A stretch of DNA of 64,000 nt from Brasenia schreberi (lineage: Eukaryota; Streptophyta; Magnoliopsida; Nymphaeales; Cabombaceae), in NCBI GenBank assembly GCA_036023115.1, contig JAYKKT010000064.1, positions 11,111,001-11,175,000 of the forward strand. The letters are read 5' to 3'. Below, in pieces: positions 56,079 through 64,000 of the stretch. The position numbers and the translations under genes are program-made. The notes under the pieces are model-generated. The model was not told the origin of the DNA, ran no database searches, and was given only the letters and a program-made list of their open reading frames with translations. Position 1 is the stretch's first letter. Each line of letters begins with the position of its first letter.

Positions 56079-56227
56079 CCACAAAAGTGTTGGAAAGAAA
56101 CAATAAAGAATGATCTAGCTTATTGGGAGTGAACTGCTAACATGGCACACGATAGGGATCTGTGGAAACAAAGAATCCATGTAGCCGACCCCGTCTAGTA
56201 TGGGAAAAGGCTTAGTTGTTGTTGTTG

Positions 56228-57441
56228 TTATTGTATATGCATTCTATCAAAATATATAAGAGAAAATCTAATATTGGTTGAACTGTATTTTTTCTTTCCC
56301 TATAATGAATAATTGAAGATTTTGTGATCCTCCATTTCATAAGAATTGAGGCATAAACCTGGCATGTCCTGAACCATGAGATGTTAATAGATTGTCCATC
56401 TATGTTAATTGTTAAGGGATCTAAATGTTTTTGTTTGATTTTCCTTAGTAGAATCAAGAATGTCTGTGAGATTAGGTTAGTATGATCTACCTTTTATAGT
56501 CCTGCTGATGAATTTGATGTCTCTTCGTACATTTTCTTCTCTTTCTTCTCTTTATTTTGTTTTATGACATTAGATAGTAGTAAATGGCTGAACTTTTTTC
56601 CTTCTTGTTGTTTCTTCATCTTCATAACCCAAACATAATTTACTTTTCTTCTTGTTGAATACGCCGGTTCATGTGGAGGATATTCATGGTACCTATGTAT
56701 CTTGGGAGTGGAAAATGAAGGGTTTCGTTTCTGATTAGCAATAACTTGCTTTCTAAAGTTTTGGTTCTTCAGTTTGTGGTCTGGTGGTGGAATCAAGTTG
56801 ATAAAGTTACCTAGATGACAATGTGAATTCTTTATAGCCCTCAAGAACAACTACCGTGCACAAGAAAGAATCCCTTTGATCTGACAAACATCAAGAAAAT
56901 GAAAATGTCTTGGGATTTCTAGACTGAAAAATTGGAATCAAACACGAGAAATGAAGAGGAGGAGTTCATTGTATTAAACCATGAACCTGCGTCCATATAC
57001 ATCACTTTCGGGTAAGAGGAAGTATTCGCACTGGCCTGCCTTCAACAAACAAAATCATGATTCATATTCCAAAAGAAGCTCCATGAATGGTTAAACAGTA
57101 TAAATGGTGTTGGTATCTAAAATCAAAGAACATGTTTAACTTGATATCATGTTAATTGATTTCTAAAGCATCATCTAAGTCAACCGAGAAGACGAAAATA
57201 TCTAAGAGAGGAAGAGAGTTTGATGGTTATAAGCAGTGGCATGTGGCATATTGAACGAGCCGATGAGGAGGTGGTGGTTGCAGCGCTGCAGAGCAGATGT
57301 TGGAGGGGATAGTCGTTCAGTTTCACTCGTTCCCAATATGAGAGAGAGAGAGGGATTAGGGCAGCATCCATCAGATTTGTTTGGATCAAATTTGATTTTC
57401 TTAAAATCCAATCCAAACCCACACAGAACAAACAATCGGAT
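56228..57441. other. Intergenic, no supported gene
   Basis: A 118-codon minus-strand frame (56494-56850) is charged and has no recognised family. The frames at 57180-57504 overlap each other on both strands and are unsupported. Confidence 0.4.
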
Positions 57442-57905
57442 TGTCACCGGACATGCACCGGGAGCTCTAGTGACTCGTGAGCTGATAGTGTACCATTGAT
57501 GCACTATGTCTCATAGGAGTGCACACGCACGCACCACTCACCCGTACCATGATAGTGCGCGTCTCTTTGCTCTTTGTAATAAGCGCCTATGTTCCCCGTG
57601 CATGGCCTTGTACCTATGCATAGTACATAATCGCCCTACACAAGTCCAGGTGTGAACCCCTTTCGGACGTCGGTTAGAGATCCGGTTATACCTGTAGAGT
57701 TAGGAACTGGTTCAGCTAGTGGGGGTGGTCTTATGAATCGGATCCAAGATCCAGCAATGATTCAGGATCCATTCACTAAGATGTCCAGAGCCGTCCACAG
57801 ACTTCATCCGGTGGCTGTATAAAGCCATCCGATGCACTGTAATAAGTAGACTGAATGAAAATATATTCCATCCGATTCTATCACTCTTCTCTCTCTCTCA
57901 ACCGA
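57442..57905 (+). repeat. LTR-like block 1
   Basis: It begins TGTCACCGGACATGCACCGG and aligns with 58189 onward. Shared landmarks are GCACCGGGAGCTCTAG, TAGGAGTGCACA, TCTTTGTAATAAG and CCTATGT, then a TATA element about 370 bp in and a GTAATA..CTGAA-type poly(A) zone. The right end is approximate. Confidence 0.6.
57812..57827 (+). promoter_or_regulatory. LTR 1 TATA element in an inverted repeat
   Basis: TGGCT and AGCCA flank GTATAA exactly. The position within the block matches the TATA of block 2. Confidence 0.5.
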
Positions 57906-58188
57906 CTGGAGTGTTGCATGAGAGCATTGGACGTGTCTGTGAGCATCGTTAGCCAGAGCGAGCTTGAACACTACATGCCACAGGGAGAGTGTACGGCTGG
58001 CTGGTCACTAAGTGCAGAAGTCAGGATTAGCGTGAAAGGCTAAAGCAAGCAATCGAGCGTTGTTTGCTGTCGGGTGTTAACTCGACGCTCCTCATCTGCG
58101 GGAGTCAGTTGAAATCGCGACATAGTTGAATTTTTGCCTTGCCGCTCATCATCTCCGGGCATCAGTTGAAGTCGCGTCATAGTTAAAT

Positions 58189-58650
58189 TGTCATAGGACA
58201 AGCACCGGGAGCTCTAGCAATGTGCGAATCGATGATTTCGCCTCAAACACATAGTGCTTTGGAGGAGTGCACATATGCACACTCATACATACCTTGCTTT
58301 CCCACACCACGATTGCGCACATGTTCATTGTTCTTTGTAATAAGTACCTATGTAACCTTAAGCTCAAACATCCTAGAGCAGGCATAACCAGGCCTAATAT
58401 AAACCCCTCTTTAGTATAGGTTTGGGTTCATGGGATTCAGTTGGCCCTTGTGTAACTAGGAACCAAGTTATAGTTCATATGGATCAAGGAGACTAGTCCA
58501 AGACCCACTTATAGTAATGGATCTAGGCCCTAAGAGGAACTAGGGCATTCTATGGGCTTCATATAGCTATATAAGCCACTACTTACATTGTAATATTCAG
58601 TCTGAAATAAACACGTCTTTCTTCAGTTGAGGCTTGCCCACAAGCCATTC
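58189..58650 (+). repeat. LTR-like block 2
   Basis: It starts TGTCATAGGACAAGCACCGG, 747 bp after block 1. With about 280 bp of unrelated DNA between them, the pair could be a very short LTR element (TRIM-like) or two solo LTRs. No primer-binding site was recognised, and the blocks are well diverged, so the element is old. Confidence 0.55.
58555..58577 (+). promoter_or_regulatory. LTR 2 TATA element in nested inverted repeats
   Basis: GGCTT and AAGCC enclose the palindrome ATATAGCTATAT, with a single bulged C. TATATAAG overlaps the right arm. Confidence 0.5.
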
Positions 58651-61600
58651 CACAGTCCATAACCACGGTGGATTTGTGTCGGGTGGGTGGTAAGGGAGAT
58701 GGATGGAGCATTGTTGGTGATGAGCGAGGAAAGAAGAGTGTGGAGCATGATATTCCCCACAAGCTGGTTGCAAACATGGATTGGAGGGGCTCTTCTTCAA
58801 GCCATGCACCACTGAGCAAGTCTAGCTCGCATGGGCTTGGTGATCCTTGCTGTGGGCTACCCTTATCGTTGTTGAATCGTCCATGACCAAGAGAGCTGAC
58901 ACAGTTGATGTGGATGCAGTTGTGTATGAGGGTAAAGTCAATCTCGATGCATCAGAGAACAATGGAGAGCGTGAGCCATCGAACTCTTCATCGTTCATCC
59001 AGAGTAAAAGAAGGATATTCCTCACAATTTTTCGTCTCTTTGGCTACGTGTCTTGCCGAAGGAGTATGATTGTTGGGCACCTTGATGAGTTAGAGGTAGG
59101 CATTAGGACACCACGGCTCCAAGAGGGAGTCCACATCTTCGGAAGTTCGTTCGAGGATGAACCTCGAAGACATCGCATAAATCAATTCTGCCACACTAGA
59201 GCCTAGAGAAGGGGCACTGCAAGAGACTCGAGACCCATGTGCGGAGTTGTCATTCCCAAGGACACGATAGGGCACATGAGAGTGACACCACAAGATATAT
59301 CGCTCCTCTATGGGATCTATGGAAACGGTCCCCTATAAGCTGTCAACGAATGCGACAACTGCACCCAATTGCCTCAGCCCGTTCCTCTCAACACACACTA
59401 AAATAATTTTTGTTGGAACAACTTCTCTTCCTTCCAAAGCCTCATGACCAGCACGTTCTCACATGGAGCAGAGATCTCTTGTAGATACTCTTACTCAGGT
59501 TTAGTCGATAAAGTCCCTCAAGCTTCTATACACAAGTGCATAGAGATGGAAGAGGAGAAATAAGAAGAATTCAATCTTTACTCTCTAAAGGTGAAATCTT
59601 TATTTAATGGTTGTCTACTTTTGCAATAGTTCAACAAGAGCTTAAATAATAAAATCCTCTCAAGTGTAAACAAATTCAAATGAGTTGCTCCAGATGCAAA
59701 CCAAATGACACTCTAAATGACATCAAACTAAATCTAAATAAATAATATTTTCTAAACACACTAATGTTGGTCACACATGATTGCTTATTACATAACCAAA
59801 GTAAATATAAAAACAAAATTACTCAAAGGTGTGCGAAGAATTCAATCCTGATGTGCGTGTGTCTTGTGCCATGCATAGTGTGTGTATGTGGAACAATTGG
59901 AACTAACACTATAACAACTCTCCACTGGCTAAGGGAGACCTTGTCCTCGAGGTCCCAACAAGTGAAGTCCACCACGGTGACTGCTCCCTAACAGAGTCAA
60001 GCTTCACCATCGACTACATGCCTTCTACATCCAAAATGTCCACCTAGTGCTCACCTAGGTGGACAATGCTCACCTACAAGGACACTCTTTTATGCACCAC
60101 ATACCAACATCCACTCGACAAACCGGCAACCACCTCATACGTTTGCCATGATGACCTTGCCACTAGGCCCCATTTAGTCTACGACACCATTGAAACTGAT
60201 TGTCCTCAAGTACCATTGGTCGATCTATCGCAACACCTCCAAGGTCTCTCATGCGCAGTTGTCGTCCTACTGGTGTGATATGTAACCAGCGTCGCACTAC
60301 ATGTGCACCACATGCTCTACCTCTAGTGCATGCTCACTCTCTTGCACCATATGACACTTCTCTTAGTTGGGCATGTACCTCAACCAACTACTACACTTAC
60401 AACATACCTCCAGCTTTGCATAGATGATCGTGGTCCTCTCCCACATCGAAAGTTGCCACCATGTGGTCGAGGCAAAGATCGACTACTCCTACCTCACGTC
60501 CTCTTTGGCCATACCCTAATGTCAATGAAGAGGACAACACACATACCCAAGGTGATCTTCTGTAAACTGCATTATTAAAAAGGCCTGCATACTTCTTATC
60601 CATACACACTAGTCCATCAAGATGTAGTACTATTAATGTCTTCGCCACAGGTAAGGAGTTGTAATTCTCATGAGCTTCCTTAACCATAAGGTTGCTCCTC
60701 AAATCTGACTCTTCCTTAATCACATTAATGAGCTTGTAAGGTACCACTTGAACCACATCATACTCACCTAGTGCAACTATGTGAACTCACGCCACTAGAA
60801 GAAGAAAGGAACTGTGTCAAAAGTAGGTCAACCTTAATAGCATCAATGACCACCGAAATAGTGGCAACTAGTAGGGTGTGGGTCTTCACCTCAGATTGAC
60901 AAAACATGTCCATCTTTGCAAGATCTTCACCATCATGCCTTTTTATACGAGCCACATGATCCTCATGCCTCTACTCTCCAACACTCATGAACCTGTAACC
61001 CCACAAAACATATCCACTTGAGTCCTAGTGATTGACACCCAATTGTCCTCTTGAAGAACAAATAAATCTCAAATAAATGTAGGTAAATCTAATCTCAGAC
61101 GAATAAATCTATGTAATAAAGAGATACCTTGATCCTTATATGAATAAATTTTTAATAGTCCCCTGTCTCATAATAAATAAATCTAGAATAAAACTTTATT
61201 CCCTAGGATAACTTTGTAATAAACAAAATGTAATAAGGTTCTCTACTCCAAAATAAATAAATTTGTAATAAATTTCTATGCTTCAAATGAGTAAATTTAT
61301 AATAAACTTTTTATTCTATAAGATAACTTTAATAAAATCAAATGTGAACTTACTAATTACGTCTAGGGCCCTCCAAACTATGGTTGATCATGACCTCTAA
61401 GTTGTGGTTTCCACCAGAAACCACACGAGCCAAAATTGGTAAAATTAGGTGAACAACAGGCCAAATTCGCCACTCTCAATATGCTCGGATACTACTCTAA
61501 AGAATCACGATTTTTTGGTGATTAAAAATATGATTTTGGCAAAAACTATTTCTGTGGGTCCATGAAGAATCCTTGCAATTTTATGCAAAATTTCATTGAA

Positions 61601-63164
61601 AATCATTTGGACTAGTCCTTAAAAACTTTTACAAAATCGGGTCTTGGATATAGAATAAATCCAGTCAAACCACAACCAATATGGTGGACAAACCTTCTCC
61701 TCCAACTTCCACCACCTCTTGATTGAGTTCTATCACTTTTGTTTGTTGCTACATCCTCTCTAGAACTTGTTGCAACTAGTTGGATGCAATAGAATTTGAA
61801 ATTACAAAAACATACCTTTGAAGGCATCTGAGTCTCGAACTGCAATAACAAATTCCTAGACTTCCACCAATTGCATTCTACTACCCCCTTGGGCACCATA
61901 GATGGCCCAATAGGCATCGATACCAAATTGCCACGGCTCCTCTGCCATATCGGTGAAAATAGTTCCTAGAAGTGTTTTGTGACGGCAACAAGTACACTCG
62001 ATTTCCTTAGCCCATTCCTCCTCCACACATAGCGTAATAATATAACCTAGACATGTCTCATACCAAAAGGAGATGCAACCCAACCATGTCCCTTTGTTGA
62101 AGGAGACACCACCCGACCATGTCTCTTGCTTGAACGTAACGTGGCCTTGGAGCATGTCACCCTTCTTAAAGACGTCCATTCAGCAAAATACCATATTAGT
62201 TTCAAACATTGGTAATAGCCAATTTCATTTTCCTCACAATCAATTTCAAAGAAGAGATGCACATAAGGTGCATCTCTTTCAAAGAAGAGATGCTCATTTC
62301 ATGCGCCTATATCATGCATTTCTCCTTATATAGAGATATACCATGTATGTGTCTCTTTCAATAGAGAGACATGCAAAACCATCATCTTTGTTCAGAGAGG
62401 GACGACCATCTCACATGACTCAATAAAAAAAATCTCAAAAGTAATAATATAAAGAGCTAGAGAGAAAAGAAAACCTCATATGTGTAAACACCAGTGAGAG
62501 AAAGAGGTTGCTCAGTCGGTGAGGAGGTGAGAGAGAAATTGTAATGCCTACTGGTAAAGTGAGAAGAGGAGGTGGGAGAGAGAAAGAGGGTATATAGGGA
62601 AAGTGTAAAATGGGAAGAAAGGTTGTGAAGTTAGTAGGAATGATAATTTATGTGCAATTGGCTCACATGAACTTTAATGCATCGGGAAGGAAACCTCTAG
62701 TAAACCAATGATCTACAGAATGTTATGTATAGACTCAATTCCTGGTCAAGTATTTTCATCAACCTCAAGGTGAGGCCCTTTCATTTAAAAGGAGTTGCAT
62801 TTGATGAGTCTTTCACTGTGTGCTTTGTCAACCTTATCAATCTTGGTGGGGTCAGTGCTTTGTGCAATATGAATAAACAAAAAATTATATTTTCTTTGTG
62901 TAGATTCCAGTAATTTTACTAGGAAAAGAATCAACCCATATATCATTCTCATTGTTGTAGAAATGAAGTAGTAAATTAAATTAATGTTAGATTTGGTCTC
63001 TCCTTAAAATTCAACCAATAACAACTCAAAATAAGATCTTATTCAACTTAGAGAATATAACATTAACAAGAAAAACTCTTGGCTTAAGCATGTAGAGATC
63101 TTAAAATGTCATATCATAGCGATCGACCTATTGACCCACCTCATTAAGAGAGAAAGAGAAAAGT
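58651..63164. other. Repeat-rich intergenic DNA, no gene recognised
   Basis: Short frames on both strands (58847-59206 plus, 60397-60756 minus) have no family I recognise. Similar phrases recur at 59370 (CCTCAGCCCGTTCC) and 62006 (CCTTAGCCCATTCC), suggesting an old dispersed repeat. A minus-strand DLEDKVSL near 59945 resembles the end of some LTR polyproteins, which is weak. 61060-61340 is dense in AATAAATCT-like words. Confidence 0.35.
62252..62278. repeat. Perfect 11-bp hairpin
   Basis: AAGAGATGCAC and GTGCATCTCTT enclose a 5-base loop. TTTCAAAGAAGAGATGC occurs both at its left arm and directly after it. Confidence 0.85.
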
Positions 63165-64000
63165 TGGAGAGAGAGTTGTGGCTGCGTGGCTTTAATTTCG
63201 TCATGTTTCATGGCTATTCCTATTCATTTTAGGCAATGTAAGCTTGTAATTTCTTCAATATGGGTCCCTCTTTCCTTTGTAGTGAATAAGGCTTATTCTA
63301 TTCATGAAATTTGTTTTGGAGAGCATAAAACAAACAAAAAATATGATTTTTCTTTCTTCTTCTTGTAGCAAGCAATTTCTTATGTTCTTTTGGCCATTCG
63401 GTATTTTCAGTAAGAGACAACCATACTTACAACATCTTCAAGGGAGGTTTGAGATTTATTTTGAGTTGTTCATTCTCTTTCTCGAGTTTGTTTTGTTGCT
63501 TGATTGTGGGTTGATTGTTTCATGCTTATCAGCATATTTTTACTTTTCTAGTGAGTAAAGGTGTTGATATTATTGTATCTAGAGTTATCTTATTTTCACT
63601 ATCTATGTTATATAGTGAAAACTTTTCCAATCTAGGCCTTGGGGGTTTTACCTCACATTGAGGGGTTTTACATGCAAAAATTGTGTGTTCTCTATTTATT
63701 TAATTTTTTATACATACATATTCATGAATAGTTCACATCTTAGGATCATTTATCAAATTTGAATACGAAAAGGACTTTTTGGACTTCTGCAGGTTATCTT
63801 TTGGGCGGAGAGAGAGAAAGAGCTATGATGGCATGGCTTGTAATTTCTCCAATGTAAGTGCACTCTTTTATTTGTAGTAATAGGATTTATTATATTCATG
63901 AATATTGTTTTGGAGGCCGTACAACATACAAAAAAATGGGTTTTTCTTTATTCTCTTTCTCCAATTTGTTTGAATGCTTGATTGTGGGTTGATTGTTTCA
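63165..64000. repeat. Diverged direct repeat running off the window end
   Basis: Landmarks of 63165-63520 recur from about 63808: TTGTAATTTCT, CAATGTAAGTGCA against CAATATGGGTCC, TTTTGGAG with an AACAAACAAAA-like word, and GCTTGATTGTGGGTTGATTG (63499 and 63978). The second copy is shortened and truncated by the window end. Confidence 0.8.

Larger units (their letters stand above)
53621..56227 (+). mobile_element. 5'-truncated RTE LINE (copy E), youngest long copy
   Basis: It starts inside the endonuclease domain and ends in GTTGTTGTTGTTATTG. Coding is nearly intact: a frameshift between 54081 and 54110 (A-rich run), a TGA at 56076-56078 where copy F has CGA, and a TGA near 56129 where copy F has TTA. 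No clear target-site duplication was found. Confidence 0.92.

Noticed and set aside
53621..56227. Target-site duplication for LINE copy E
   Set aside because: ATCAAAATAT occurs near both flanks (53549 and 56247) but not adjacent to the ends, so it cannot be claimed.
56494..56850. 118-codon minus-strand frame rich in Lys and Pro
   Set aside because: No family recognised, no splice partners, adjacent to repeat DNA; not enough to call a gene.
60397..60756. 119-codon minus-strand frame as an LTR polyprotein end
   Set aside because: Only a weak DLEDKVSL resemblance nearby; no protease, RT or integrase motif in the surrounding 3 kb.

Overview
This is nuclear DNA of a flowering plant. Three host genes have multi-exon plant gene structure with GT-AG introns (one exceptional GC-AG). 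The rest is AT-rich transposon debris, microsatellites and tandem repeats. There are no prokaryotic operons and no tRNA or rRNA genes. The sequence alone does not place the species.

Host genes. (1) Minus strand, 5106-7312: four exons coding for a 171-residue basic, coiled-coil-like protein of a plant family whose function I do not know. (2) Plus strand, 24773-26217: five exons coding for a 206-residue C1D/Rrp47-type nuclear exosome cofactor. (3) Minus strand, 43402-51422: nine exons coding for a complete 472-residue secreted serine carboxypeptidase (peptidase S10, SCPL25-like) with the whole catalytic triad. Its introns hold microsatellites, MITE-like hairpins and an old LINE fragment. All exon joins were worked out by hand from phase and splice consensus.

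Mobile DNA. One RTE-clade LINE family dominates. Two full-length but decayed copies of about 3.2 kb are bounded by target-site duplications (9657-12878 minus, 20167-23383 plus). There are several truncated copies (16275-16828, 18219-19230, 35986-36624, 45030-45566, 53621-56227) and a 36-bp tail-only insertion (39292-39327). Two short insertions of about 170 bp (1399-1575 and 9256-9422) join the first ~115 bp of this LINE directly to its last ~60 bp, each inside its own target-site duplication. They form a LINE-derived SINE-like family. The same 5' module also recurs inside a complex tandem array at 9.4-17.8 kb.

From 27.9 to 38.5 kb lies a nested stack. A Ty1/copia element on the minus strand is interrupted by a solo-LTR-like block, by a complete 6-kb hAT element (8-bp duplication) that itself carries a 0.9-kb non-autonomous hAT, and by a recent LINE insertion. 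A PIF/Harbinger transposase remnant follows at 38.5-39.4 kb. A pair of diverged LTR-like blocks lies at 57.4-58.65 kb.

The host genes have no evident functional link to one another. The strongest candidates for something undescribed are the RTE-derived mini-retroposon with its shared 5' module, and the recurrence of TATA elements inside perfect inverted repeats in four mobile-element promoters.
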